A stretch of DNA of 64,000 nucleotides, taken from Manihot esculenta. Lineage: Eukaryota > Streptophyta > Magnoliopsida > Malpighiales > Euphorbiaceae. The translations under genes and the position numbers were made by a program. Shown piece by piece: positions 25,083-35,446 of this stretch (position 1 is the stretch's first letter; each line of letters begins with the position of its first letter). The stretch lies in assembly GCF_001659605.2 (NCBI RefSeq), contig NC_035174.2, positions 19,878,009 through 19,942,008 on the forward strand, written 5' to 3'. Below the pieces are notes generated by a model. It had not been told where the DNA came from. It searched no databases and worked only from the letters and a program-made list of their open reading frames with translations.

Positions 25083-26274
25083 TTTTTTTTTTAATCAAGA
25101 AAGACTATATTTATCTTGTAGAATAATAATCTAAGAGACAATTAGGAATGTCAATCCAAATCTTGAATCTACCATGATGAATAGACTCTCTAGCTAATAA
25201 ATGGGCGGCTTTATTTTCTGAACGCCGTATCCAACGAACATGAATGTTACCATGAGACCGCATAGCCTCCTTGCAATCAGAAACAACTAATCCAAACTCT
25301 GAAAAGTCATCCAGAGGAAAGCGAATAGCCAAGGCTAAGGATTGGTTATCCGTAAAAATACAACCAGCCTGAAGAAAACAATCTCTAGCATAAGATAAAC
25401 ATTGACGCAAGGCCAAAACTTCAGCAATAGCAGGTTGCCCACCCCCCTCATAGAAACCCGAAATTGCAATGGAAAAGAAGCCTTCCAAGTCCTCAAATAC
25501 TGCTGCAAAACCAAACAAATCAGCACTAGCAAAGACTGCACAATCAATGAATGCAATCCAATCAATTTCAAGAGTGGTAACCTCAACCAATGGGGGCACC
25601 TGAGGAACAGATAGGTGGGATAACGCCCTTGACCGAGACACAAGTGAAGCCACATAATCATTAAAATAGGAACTAGCAGTATGATGAACCTCACTAGGTG
25701 GCAAAATTTTATTGACCCACAATCTTTCATTCCTGGCATGCCATAACTTCTATGCATGTATAGCCATACGTGCTGTCCTTTCTCTGCCAAAAGTATTATA
25801 AATATGAATAAAGAAATCCATGAATATAGGAAAATCAACAGCAGTAGAAAAACCAGCAAGTCTCCATAACTCAACAGCCATTGGACAATGCAAAAAAACA
25901 TGTGAAATAGATTCATCATGATCACAAAAAAGACATGCAGCACGTACATATATCCCACGCCTCAAGAGAATATCCCGAGTAGGAAGCACTCCACGACAAG
26001 CACGCCAAAGAAAATCACGAACTTTGGGAGGAACATCAAGAGACCAAAGACGGTTCCACCCATCATTATAACCCAGCACACCAGTCCTACCCGACAATTC
26101 TAAGGCACAAAAATAGGCAGATTTAACTGAGTACACACCCTTCTTATGCAAATGCCAAATTAATTTATCCGGTTTTGGGAATAGAGGCAATGGAATAGTA
26201 AGAATAGCTCTCATATCAGCAACACTAAAAATATTCATTAAAGTATGAATTTGATTGATAAGATCTATAATGAT
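25083..26274 (-). mobile_element. 5'-truncated L1-type LINE, 3' end
   Basis: On the minus strand a 3' portion of a LINE ORF2 is followed almost at once by an A run (T run at 25083-25092 on the plus strand). Only the end of ORF2 remains; endonuclease and reverse transcriptase are absent, as expected from 5' truncation during target-primed insertion. The upstream end abuts a decayed LTR fragment at about 26298. Confidence 0.8.
25111..26268 (-). pseudogene. LINE ORF2 fragment: zinc-binding region and RNase H
   Basis: From about 26268 the frame reads IDLINQIHTL, then KPDKLIWHLHKKGVYSVKSAY, PPKVRDFLWRACRGVLPTRD, and CLFCDHDESISHVFLHCP, the zinc-binding domain usual after plant LINE reverse transcriptase. 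After one in-frame TAG (25750-25752) it continues in the same frame with KLWHARNERLW and an RNase H-like domain (about 25160-25570) containing the AEVLALRQCL segment and TDNQSLA. The single stop is the only break I see in this stretch. Confidence 0.82.
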
Positions 26275-26297
26275 TCATAAACTAAACCATTAGAGTT

Positions 26298-26500
26298 CAA
26301 ATCGACGTAAGGTCACCGGTACCAGTAGCAAGCCTACCATACATCATGTTACATCTTATACAATCCCAAACATAATTTTAAAAATATACATAAACATTCC
26401 ATCTTATGAACAGATTTAGTTAAGGTTGTAATCTCCCAGTACAAAAATCCTTTAATTCAACATTTTTTTCGTTCATTTTCTCAACTTCTGCTCACAAACC
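26298..26500 (-). repeat. Decayed LTR end fragment of the chromovirus family
   Basis: The minus strand carries a diverged copy of the LTR terminal block: the plus strand reads ATCGACGTAAGGTCACCGG and AGTAGCAAGCCTACCATACAT, then a CAATCCCAAACAT stretch as in the LTRs at 27458 and 54690. It fades out near 26450-26500. No partner LTR or duplication is visible. Confidence 0.6.
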
Positions 26501-26933
26501 TGTCCAAAATTAAATTCAAATTCAAATTAAATATTTATATCAAAATTATAACAAAATCATGAAATTAAATGAGGAAAAAAATTGTGAGTTTTGCAACTCA
26601 TCAGAAGTTATGCCCTTTAGGTCCTCAATGTACTTGTTAAGCTCTTGCTTAAGGATAGTAGCACGAGCCAAGACCTCGTCGCGCTGGGCCCAGGCCTCAT
26701 CGCGTTGATGGTGAGTCTCCTCAAAAATAGATAGTTGCGTGAGGGCCTCATCTCGTTGAGATTCTGCCGCAGAAGCCCATTGAGAAGACTTGGGCAACCT
26801 CCTCCTTCATCTCCCATAATTACTTGGTGAGGTCTTTAATTTGCCTCCAGAACTTGATAATGTGCCCACGAGTCTCACCAATAGCAATCAGATTCTCATC
26901 CCAGCGTGCCTCAGTCATGCACTGGTCTCTAAA

Positions 26934-27185
26934 GAGATTGATTTCGGGCATCAATTTTCCATGAATGTGCTAAAGGACTATCACAGAAAAGAAAAATTAA
27001 AGTTAAAAAAACTAAAAACTGAAAAACGCTTTGAAGAAAGACAAACAACTTACCATGAGAGAGATCAATTTTGGGCATCGATCTCCATGAATGTGCTAAA
27101 GGACTATCACAGAAAAGAAAAAGTAAAGTTAGAAAAACTAGAAACTGAAAAATGCTTTGAAGAAAGACAAAAAACTTACCATGAG
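26934..27185. repeat. Tandem duplication of about 126 bp
   Basis: Two adjacent copies (about 26934-27059 and 27060-27185) share TCCATGAATGTGCTAAAGGA and a downstream AGAAAGACAA...ACTTACCATGAG block with a few substitutions. On the minus strand each copy ends a putative exon with ATG|GTAAGT, so an exon-intron unit of the gag-like gene seems duplicated. Confidence 0.8.
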
Positions 27186-27452
27186 GAACATCTCCCTCAA
27201 ACTGTCCCCGAGATCCTCTAGGGAGTGCAAGCTAAAAGCCCCCTGCTATTTGGTAGCACAGGTCAGATGACTAATAAGAGCTAGAAAACGAGGGTCAAAA
27301 GCATTTCGAACCCCCCTAAACATCTTACTGCACAGCATCTCAGCCATGAAAGCTAGCATCAACTCTGTGGTCACCTCGACTATGTTTAACAACTCATTGT
27401 TTGGGGCAGACGACAAGTGATCTACTACCTTTTTCCCTTTATCAACGGGAAG

Positions 27453-27457
27453 GGAAG
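27453..27457. repeat. Target-site duplication of copy C, left
   Basis: GGAAG here and at 57188-57192, flanking copy C 29.7 kb apart. Confidence 0.92.
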
Positions 27458-28909
27458 TGTAACGACCCGAAAATCGGACTGCTACCGGCGCTAGGATCCA
27501 GATCGACTTAAGGTCGCCGGGACCCGTAGCAAGCCTAACATACATCCTGTACAGCTGGTATAATCCCATACATGATCAAACATTTTCATAAAACATTTAA
27601 AACTTTACCTTTAACCAATTTGACCTGTGTATGCACTATGACTGAACTCATAGAACCCCTAGGGTCAGCATACCCTATGTCAAACTCGGTCCATCACATG
27701 AAACAACATAAAATAAAACTCATGTACAAAGGGATTAACCAACTCGGGCCAAGCACAATACTATAACTCTGAACATATAACATAATATCACTATGCAATA
27801 CAACTCTTTATACAACAATATATAACCGTACATTACATCATGTCCACTACTATTCTATTACATAAACATGACCGTGGACGTAACCTGCTGATCTCCTGAC
27901 TATCTCTGACCCTGCAAACCTGGGGTTAGGGGAGAGGGGTGAGCTAAAAAGCCCAGTGAGCAGAAACCATAAAAGAAAACAGTTCATTTTAACGTATGCT
28001 ATCATGGAATGCGTCACATCACAAATATATCACCTCAAGGATGAATCTGTCACCAATAGCCCTCTACATATCAATCTCGTACCATAACAAGTCAACAATA
28101 CTCTATGCCAGGGGCGATACGGCCACGCCTGGACTTCACATACTCTATGCCAGGGGCGATATGGCCACACCTGGACTTCTCATGCTCTATGCCAGGGGCG
28201 ATACGGCCACACCTGGACTTCTCATCTCATATCATATCGTACATGCCATATCATATCATTTCATATCATGTCATAACATACTGAGGGCTAGAGGATCATC
28301 CAGTATCCATCCACATCACTATCATCGTATTATGCAATGCATCATATTCGTGAATTCTAATGCAAACAACCTATTGCATAACATGGTATTCATGATGCAT
28401 AAACATGCTTGAACATGCTGAAAACATTTGATTTAAAACATAAGGGTTAGTTCCACTCACCTCTGGCTAGCTCTGGACTAACTCTGAAGCAGCTAACACT
28501 GCTAAACACCTCGGTTCCTCGGGTCCGATCCTACACAGGTGGACTCCAGTGAGGTGCCAAACATACTCTAAACAACTCATAAACAACTCCCCAAAAACCC
28601 CCCCTAAAGTATCACTTAAACATGCATAGAAAACACTCAAGAAAAGGCTGGGCAGGGCACTTTCGGCGGCACTTTCGGCTGCCGAAAGTCCCAGACAGAG
28701 ACGAAAGTCAGGCAGGTTCGGCGGCACCTTCGGCGGCCGAACCCTCTCTCCAGAGACGAAAGTCAGGCACTTTCGGCGGCCGAATATTACCTTCGGAGGC
28801 CGAAAGTCTGCTTTCAAGCCAAAACTCAACTTTCGAGGGCAAGGTTAGGCGGCCAATCCATGCGTCCTCAGGCAGGTTCGGCGGCCGAAACCACCTTCGG
28901 CGGCCGAAC

Positions 28910-28930
28910 CTGAGTTCATCCAGAACTCAG
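28910..28930 (-). other. Leader hairpin of copy C LTR (sequence-diverged)
   Basis: CTGAGTTC and GAACTCAG form a perfect 8-bp stem with a five-base loop, at the same place where B, D and E have a different 9-bp stem. The other C LTR has it at 56129-56149. Confidence 0.7.
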
Positions 28931-29621
28931 CCTTTGTGCATTTCAAGCCTCCCAAACCTTCCATACACCCCAAAACAAGCATCCAACTTCTCAAACACAT
29001 GCATACATCCTCAACCATGCACAAGGGAGCTCAAACAAGCTTAAACTCCCAAAAACAACATCTAAAGCATACATAGATGGTTTATGACCCACATAGGCCA
29101 AAACCATCAAAACAAACCAAACCTCACATACTCTCTCCCAATCATGCATACTCTCTCCCATATGCTCAAGGGGCTTGAAAACTAACTTAAACCCCAACAC
29201 AAACATCACATGAACATACATTATCATACATTGGGCATAAAACCCTCATAAACCCTAACATGCATATCTACCCATACTCAACCATCAAAACCTCTTAAAA
29301 CTCACTTAAAACTTCATGAAACGTAAAGAAAAGCATAGATCCACACTTACCTCTTGAAGATCGAGGGTTGGTGCGACCCAAAGCTTGAGATGTGGAGAAC
29401 CCAAACTCTTAAAGTCTCCAAGCTCTCCAAACCTTGATCCAAGCTTTAAAACTCTTCAAAACAACCATATAGCTTATAAAACGTGAAGGATTTGAAGAAA
29501 AAGCAAGAAAACGACTAGAGGAGGACATGAACACACCTGAGCTCGAGAATGGGGAGAAAACTCGCCCATTTTCGGTCTGAGGGACTTTTATAGGTGGCCA
29601 GCCGAACCTCCTTCGGCGGCC

Positions 29622-29626
29622 TAACG
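29622..29626. repeat. Target-site duplication of copy D, left
   Basis: TAACG here and at 50047-50051. The uninterrupted sequence CCTAACGTGCATGC is seen in C's other LTR near 56840, which confirms the target. Confidence 0.95.
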
Positions 29627-30186
29627 TGTAACGACCCGGAAACCGGACCGCTACCGGCGCTAGGATTCAGGTCGGCTTAAGGCCGCCAGAACCCGTAGCA
29701 AGCCAAACATACATCCTGTGAACCTGTTTAATCCCATACATGATCAACAACATACATAAAAATTAAAACTTTTCTTTCCAAGCCTAACCTGTGCATACAT
29801 AACATATCATAAACCCCTCATTGGAGTCCTCATCAAATACTCCAATGGGTAACATAACATATGATAGGCTTAGATAACATAAACATCATAAAAACATTTT
29901 TGGATCATATACACAAGGGATTAAAACAAACTCCAGTCAAGCACATTCTAAACTTTCATTACATTACATAACATACTTTTACATTACAAATAAACCATGT
30001 CCACTACTATACTATTACAAGGACTTCTCTTACTCTTGCTGACTTCTCTATCTACACTGCACCTGCAAGACTGGGGTTAGGGGAGAGGGGTGAGCTATAA
30101 AGCCCAGTGAGCAGAAAGATAAAAACATGTGATTTAGTTTCACCATTTTTATGTTTATTATTATTTGTTCTATTATTCTTATCATA

Positions 30187-30218
<32 letters not shown>

Positions 30219-32002
30219 TTTTATTTTATTTCTTATCATCAAATTATTTAACTTTTTCTTTTTCTTATTCATGCTTTTATGAAATGCAACACATCACAGC
30301 TAATCACATAAAGGATGGTATTGTCACCATTAGTCCTCAACATCTCCAAATGCCAGGGGCGTAGAATGGGCCTCACTGGTCTTTCTCTTACATAACATAA
30401 CATAACATAACATAACATTCTAAAGTGCCAGGGGCGTAGAATGGGCCTCGCTGGTCTTTCTCTTACATAGTGCCAGGGGCGTAGAATGGGCCTCGCTGGT
30501 CTTCCATAACATATCATCATAACATAACATCAGAGGACTATGGATCACCCAACAACCATCCACATCAACATCAAATTATGCAATGCAACATATTCGTGAA
30601 TTTCTAATGCAAACATCCTGGAATATTTCATGGCATTAATGATGCATGAGTATGCTTTCAGATTCATTCATTTGTTCATTTATTCAATTACTTTACTTAG
30701 AAACTTAGGGAGTTATCCCACTCACCTGGTGACTGAAGCTTTAACAACGGACTCTGAACGACTATCTCACAACCGGGGGTCTCGGTTCCTCGGGTCCGAA
30801 CCTACACAGGTGGACTCAAATGAGGCACCAAACAACAAGAACATAACTCTAAACATACCCCCAAAACCTCCTAAAAACACCTCAAAACATCCCTAGAAAA
30901 CATGCAAGAAAAGGCTGGGAAGGGCACTTTCGGCGGCACCTTCGGCGGCCGGAAGTCCCTCCAGAGCCGAAAGTCAGGCAGGTTCGGCGGCACCTTCGGC
31001 GGCCGAAAGTCTCGGACAGAGCCGAAACTCCCACTTTCGGGGGCAGGCTTCGGCAGCCTAAAGCTGCCTCCCAAGCTGGTTCGGCGGCCGAAAGTGCCTT
31101 CGGCTGCCGAACCTGGTTTCTGCCAAAGGGCAGAAACTTGGTTCTTCATGCCCATTTCAACCCCCTACACAACCAATCATGCATAAACTTGTTCTAAAAC
31201 ATGCATAAGCACCATACATCACACCTAGGGGTCTCAAACTATCAAATACCCCAACTACAACACTTCAAACACACACAAACAACATACATTGCTCATCAAA
31301 ACATCAAAACCCATAAACTCATCAACAAGCCTAAACATGCATCTCTACCCATAAAACAACTTAAAACTTACTTAAAACATATAAGGAGCTTAAGATCGGC
31401 TCTTACCTCTTGAAGATCGAGAGGGAGACGACCTAAACTTGGAGATCCACGAAAATGAGCTCCTGGGTTCCCAAAGCTCCAAAACTTGTTTCAAAAGTTC
31501 AAAACCTTCAATGCAAGCTTAAAACTCAAGAAAAATGGTGGGGATTTGAAGGAAGAACACTAGATTGGGAAGAGGGAGGTCGGAAGCTAGCTGTGGCCGA
31601 AAATGGAAGAAAGCTCGCCCATTTCGGCTAAGTGCCCCTTTTATAGTGGCTGGCCAGACCACGTTCGGGGGCCGAAAGTGCCTCCGCACGCATGCCATGT
31701 TCGGCGGCCGAACTTGACTTTCGGCGGCCGAACCTGAACTTCCCTCACTCATGCTTTCGGGGGCCTAACGTGCCTCCAAAACGTATGCATGTTCGGCGGC
31801 CGAACTTGACTTTCGGCGGCCGAACCTGGGTTTTCCTCCAAAGACTTTTCATGCAAAAACTCATTTAATTTTCATACTTAAAACCATGAAATGCTTTAAA
31901 ACATTTTATGAAAACATGTTTCTACCCTACTAGAGGCTTCCGACATTCGAGATTCCACCGGACGGTAGGAATTCCGATACCGGAGTCTAGCCGGGTATTA
32001 CA
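29627..32002 (-). repeat. Copy D 3' LTR
   Basis: Inverted LTR with minisatellite at 30351-30502 (three units of TGCCAGGGGCGTAGAATGGG type), a TTA-type microsatellite near 30185-30216, an AACAT run near 30393-30418, hairpin at 31116-31137 and TATA box at 31639-31645. It lacks one 54-bp palindrome unit present in the 5' LTR near 48985-49040. Confidence 0.94.
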
Positions 32003-32109
32003 TTCTTCCCCCCTTAAGAACATTCGTCCCCGAATGTTCACCAAACAACACATAACATGGCAAACATATAACATACATATATAGCATATCAACACATAGG
32101 GATCTAACC

Positions 32110-32733
32110 TTAAAAGAGATGAGGGTACTGCTGGAGTATAGACTCCCGTGTCTCCCAAGTGCACTCTTCCAAGTTGTGGTGGTTCCACAAGACTTTCACC
32201 ATCGGGATTTCCTTATTTCTTAACTTTCTGATCTGCGTGTCTATGATCCGTACTGGCTGTTCAACATAGGTGAGATCCTCTTGGACCTCCACATCAGGCT
32301 CACTAAGAACCTTGCTCGGATCTGACACAAACTTCCTCAACATCGAAACATGGAAAACCGGATGGATTCTTGCCATTGAAGCAGGTAAATCCAGCTTGTA
32401 CGACACATTCCCAATCTTTTGCAAGATTTCAAAGGGTCCGATGTATCGTGGGGCTAGTTTACCTTTCTTCCCGAAGCGAACCACTCCCTTCATTGGAGAC
32501 ACCTTGAGCAATACCAGATCCCCCTCCTGAAACTCTAACTGCCTTCTGCGGATGTCTGCATAACTCTTCTGTCTGCTTGCAGCAGTCTTGATTCTCTCTC
32601 TGATTATGGGTACCACCCTGCTGGTAATCTCTACTAGCTCAGGCCCTGCTAAGGCCTTTTCTCCAACTTCCTCCCAGCAAACAGGTGATCTGCATTTCCT
32701 TCCGTACAAAGCTTCATATGGAGCCATCCTGAT
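32110..32733 (-). pseudogene. Copy D integrase C-terminus and chromodomain-like tail
   Basis: This minus-strand frame begins at the E insertion with [20 protein letters not shown], continues through the [20 protein letters not shown] core-binding region and ends in [17 protein letters not shown]...[11 protein letters not shown], the chromodomain-like tail. It belongs with 43018-47376. Its frame differs by one base from the upstream part, in agreement with the deletion at 43150-43153. Confidence 0.92.
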
Positions 32734-32738
32734 GCTAG
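32734..32738. repeat. Target-site duplication of copy E, left
   Basis: GCTAG here and at 43013-43017, immediately outside E's LTR ends. Confidence 0.96.
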
Positions 32739-32915
32739 TGTAATACCCGGCTAGACTCCGGTATCGGAATTCCTACCGTCCGGTGGAATCTCGGATGTCG
32801 GAAACCTCTAGAAGGGGTAAAACCATGTTTTATAAAATGTTTTAATGTATTTTATGTTTTTAAGCAAAAAGGAAATTGAGTTTTGAATGAAATAGACCAA
32901 GGAGACTTTGCCAGG

Positions 32916-33040
32916 TTCGGCCGCCGAAAGTTAAGTTCGGCCGCCGAACATGGAGGGGTTTTGGGAGCGCTTTAGGCCTCCGAAAGCCTTGTTTGAAAGA
33001 CTCAAGGTTCGGCCGCCGAACCTCATGTTCGGCCGCCGAA
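32916..33040 (+). promoter_or_regulatory. Array of GC palindromes upstream of the TATA box (copy E)
   Basis: Four copies of TTCGGCCGCCGAA at 32916-32928, 32936-32948, 33008-33020 and 33028-33040. Each is a 13-bp palindrome around one central base and contains GCCGCC, the core of the GCC-box bound by plant ERF/AP2 factors. The position just upstream of the TATA box fits an enhancer; that role is inferred. Confidence 0.6.
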
Positions 33041-33094
33041 CATGCATGAGATGTGGGGGCACGTTAGGCCGCCGAAAGGTGGCAGAACCAGCCC

Positions 33095-33101
33095 TATAAG
33101 A
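33095..33101 (+). promoter_or_regulatory. TATA-like box of copy E 5' LTR
   Basis: TATAAGA at the conserved LTR place, after CCAGCCC and before GACCCCGTG. It varies from the TATAAAA of A, B and C at one base. Confidence 0.65.
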
Positions 33102-33600
33102 GACCCCGTGACCGAAACAGGCGAGGTTTTCTCTCCCATTTCGGCCGACGGTAAGCTTTAGCCCTCCTATGGTCATTTTAAGTGTTTTCCCTCAAATTCT
33201 TTAGATCTTGACAAGTTACATCTTGTTTTTGAAGAGTTTTAAAGTTTAAGCAAGTTTTGGAGCTTTGAAGTTCAAGAACTCGAATCTCCTCATCTTCGAG
33301 CTAGGATCGTTTCTCTCTCGATCTTCAAGAGGTAAGAGCCGATCTCTAGTTCTATATGTGTTTTAAGTAAGTTTTATGCAAGTTTTTGGGGTAGAAATGC
33401 ATGAGTAGGCTTGATGAGTTTTTATGAAAAATCCATGGTTTAATGTGTGTTTATGTGCAATGTGGCTTGCTTGTGTGTTGTAGTTGGGGTTTAAGCTTGT
33501 TGGAGACCCCTAGGAGCTTGTATGCTTGAGTATGCTTGTTGTAGAATAGGTTTATGCATGATTGGTTGTGTAGGGGGTTGTTTTGGACAAAGAAAACCAA

Positions 33601-33622
33601 GTTTCTGCCCTTTGGCAGAAAC
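33601..33622 (+). other. Leader hairpin of copy E
   Basis: GTTTCTGCC and GGCAGAAAC make a perfect 9-bp stem around CTTT. The same hairpin is at 6004-6025 and 16929-16950 (B), 41405-41426 (E), and on the minus strand at 31116-31137 and 49160-49181 (D). Copy C and the old solo LTR keep a stem here with different bases. It lies about 480 bases after the expected transcription start. Confidence 0.7.
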
Positions 33623-33626
33623 CAGG

Positions 33627-33852
33627 TTCGGCAGCCGAAGGTACTTTCGGCCGCCGAACCAGCTTGGGAGGCAGCTTTAGGCTGCCGAAGTCTGCCCCCG
33701 AAAGTTTGAGTTTCGGCTCTGTCCGAGACTTTCGGCCGCCGAAGGTGCCGCCGAACATGCATGAGTTTCGTCTCTGTCTGGGAGTTTCGGCCGCCGAAGG
33801 TGCCGCCGAACCTGCCTGACTTTCGGCTCTGGAGGGACTTTCGGCCGCCGAA
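33627..33852 (+). repeat. Downstream palindrome cluster in the LTR leader (copy E)
   Basis: Five TTCGGCNGCCGAA palindromes separated by 6 to 75 bases. Units containing this motif differ in number between the LTRs of B (44 bp) and D (54 bp), so the cluster expands and contracts. It would be transcribed and could fold into short hairpins. Confidence 0.7.
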
Positions 33853-34286
33853 GGTGCCGCCGAAAGTGCCCTTCCCAGCCTTTTCTTGCATGTTTTCTAG
33901 GAATGTTTTGAGGTGTTTTTAGGAGGTTTTTGGGGGTATGTTTAGAGTTATGTTCTTGTTGTTTGGTGCCTCATTTGAGTCCACCTGTGTAGGTTCGGAC
34001 CCGAGGACCCGAGACCCCCGGTTGTGAGATAGTCTTTCAGAGTCCGTCGTGAAAGCTTCGGTCACCAGGTGAGTGGGATCTTTCCCTAAGTTTTTAAGTA
34101 AAGAATAAATGAACAAATGAATGAATCTGATAGCATACTCATGCATCATTAATGCCATGCGATGTTTCAGGATGTTTGCATTAGAAATTCACGAATATGT
34201 TGCATTGCATAATTTGATGTTGATGTGGATGGTTATTGGGTGATCCATAGTCCTCTAATGTTATGTTATGATGATATGTTATGGAA

Positions 34287-34432
34287 GACCAGTGAGGCCC
34301 ATTCTACGCCCCTGGCACTATGTAAGAGAAAGACCAGCGAGGCCCATTCTACGCCCCTGGCACTTTGGAATGTTATGTTATGTATGTTATGTAAGAGAAA
34401 GACCAGCGAGGCCCATTCTACGCCCCTGGCAC
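34287..34432 (+). repeat. LTR minisatellite, three units (copy E)
   Basis: Units of 32 bp at 34287-34318, 34332-34363 and 34401-34432 share CCCATTCTACGCCCCTGGCA. Each family copy has a minisatellite here but with its own unit. Confidence 0.85.
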
Positions 34433-34534
34433 TTGGAGATGTGAGGACTAATGGTGACAATACCATCCTTTATGTGTTTAAATGTGATGTGTTGCATTTC
34501 ATGAAAGCATGTAAAGTAAAAGTTATGTTATTTA

Positions 34535-34690
34535 ATGTTATTAATAAAATGAATAATAATATACCTAAAAAGTGTGGAATTAAAGTAAATGTTAATAATA
34601 AAATGAATAATAATATACCTAAAAAGTGTGGAATTAAAGTAAATGTTATTAATAAAATGGAGAATAAAATACCTAAAAATGGAGGAATTA
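34535..34690 (+). repeat. Second tandem repeat in copy E LTR
   Basis: About 51-bp units containing ATACCTAAAAAGTGTGGAAT, two nearly perfect and a third diverged. The copy E 3' LTR has the same array at about 42339-42494. Confidence 0.8.
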
Positions 34691-35211
34691 ATATCATGTT
34701 TTTACCTTTTGCTCACTGGGCTTTTTAGCTCACCCCTCTCCCCTAACCCCAGTCTTGCAGGTACCGTGTTGATAGAGGAGTCAGAAGAGTAAGAGAAGTT
34801 TATGTAATAGCATAGCTGTGGACATGGTTTATTCATAATGTAAAAGTATGTAATGTAATGTAAGTTTTATAGTGTGCTTGACTAGAGTCTGTTGTAATCC
34901 CTTAAATACATGAGATAAACGTTTTATGATGTTTATGTAACCCAAGCCTGATATATGTTATGTACCCCATTGGAGTATTTGTTGAGAACTCCAATGAGTG
35001 GGTTTATGTTATGTTTATGCATGCACAGGCTAGGCTGGGTAAAGAAATGTTTGAATGAAAGAAAAGTTTTAATTTTTATGTATGTTTTGGTTCATGTATG
35101 GGATTGAACAGGTTCACAGGATGTATGTTTGGCTTGCTACGGGTTCCGGCGGCCTTAAGCCGACCTGAATCCTAGCGCCGGTAGCGGTCCGGTTTCCGGG
35201 TCGTTACAGAA

Positions 35212-35224
35212 TGGTATCAGAGCC
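35212..35224 (+). other. Primer-binding site, initiator tRNA-Met (copy E)
   Basis: TGGTATCAGAGCC three bases after the LTR end at 35208; complementary to the 3' end of initiator tRNA-Met. Confidence 0.92.
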
Positions 35225-35375
35225 CTAGGTTCATATGGTCGGACCTAGAGTGTCGGGCTCATAGATGTGATAGAATGTCAAGCACAATAGGAAATCATGT
35301 CCACTAGGATAGGATGTAGAGTCCTGTCTAGAATGAAAGTATGTATGCCATGAGATATGATGTGTATATGATGTG

Positions 35376-35399
35376 GGTTCATGTGTTTCCACATGAACC
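35376..35399 (+). other. Hairpin just before gag (copy E)
   Basis: GGTTCATGTG and CACATGAACC form a perfect 10-bp stem with a four-base loop, ending 47 bases before the chosen gag ATG. Minus-strand equivalents lie at 47425-47448 (D) and 54466-54489 (C), and a 9-bp version at 7446-7469 (B). An ATG lies inside the stem and, in E, is in frame with gag. Confidence 0.75.
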
Positions 35400-35446
35400 A
35401 TTTGATGCTAATGTTTTGTTATCTGTGCTGTTTTTCAGTAAACAGA

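Larger units (their letters stand above)
26546..27457 (-). pseudogene. Transposon-derived gag-like gene, 3' half
   Basis: Minus-strand frames include LPVDKGKKVVDHLSSAPNN and EVTTELMLAFMAEML (27452 to 27246), and a coiled-coil-like tail with repeated QRDEA motifs (26797 to 26580). This is the style of plant transposon gag-like proteins with a globular N-terminus and a coiled-coil C-terminus. The frame at 27452 joins in phase to the frame ending at 57188 once copy C and one GGAAG are removed. Splice-like ATG|GTAAGTT sites on the minus strand suggest introns. Function not assigned. Confidence 0.45.
27458..29626 (-). repeat. Copy C 3' LTR, first part (split by copy D)
   Basis: Plus-strand start TGTAACGACCCG is the inverted LTR end. 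It contains the three-unit minisatellite (about 28101-28222) based on ATGCCAGGGGCGAT, the covarying leader hairpin (28910-28930), the palindrome cluster, the CTCTTGAAG donor-like site near 29350, and the TATA box (29586-29592). It stops at CCTAACG, where D begins. Confidence 0.93.
32739..35208 (+). repeat. Copy E 5' LTR
   Basis: TGTAATACCC to GGGTCGTTACA. Four perfect TTCGGCNGCCGAA palindromes (32916, 32936, 33008, 33028) stand within 180 bases upstream of the TATA box (33095-33101), and five more (33627, 33646, 33731, 33786, 33840) lie downstream in the leader. Also present are a hairpin (33601-33622), a three-unit minisatellite (34287-34432), and a second tandem repeat of about 51 bp (about 34535-34690). 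Confidence 0.96.

Noticed and set aside
34287..34432. CRISPR-like array
   Set aside because: Three imperfect units with similar spacers, inside a plant LTR and in both LTRs. It is a minisatellite.
32931..34728. Short open frames on both strands inside the LTRs, with FGGR/RRPK or RPPKVPP-type repeats
   Set aside because: They arise from the repeated GC palindrome read in different frames, recur identically in each LTR copy, and have no coding character.
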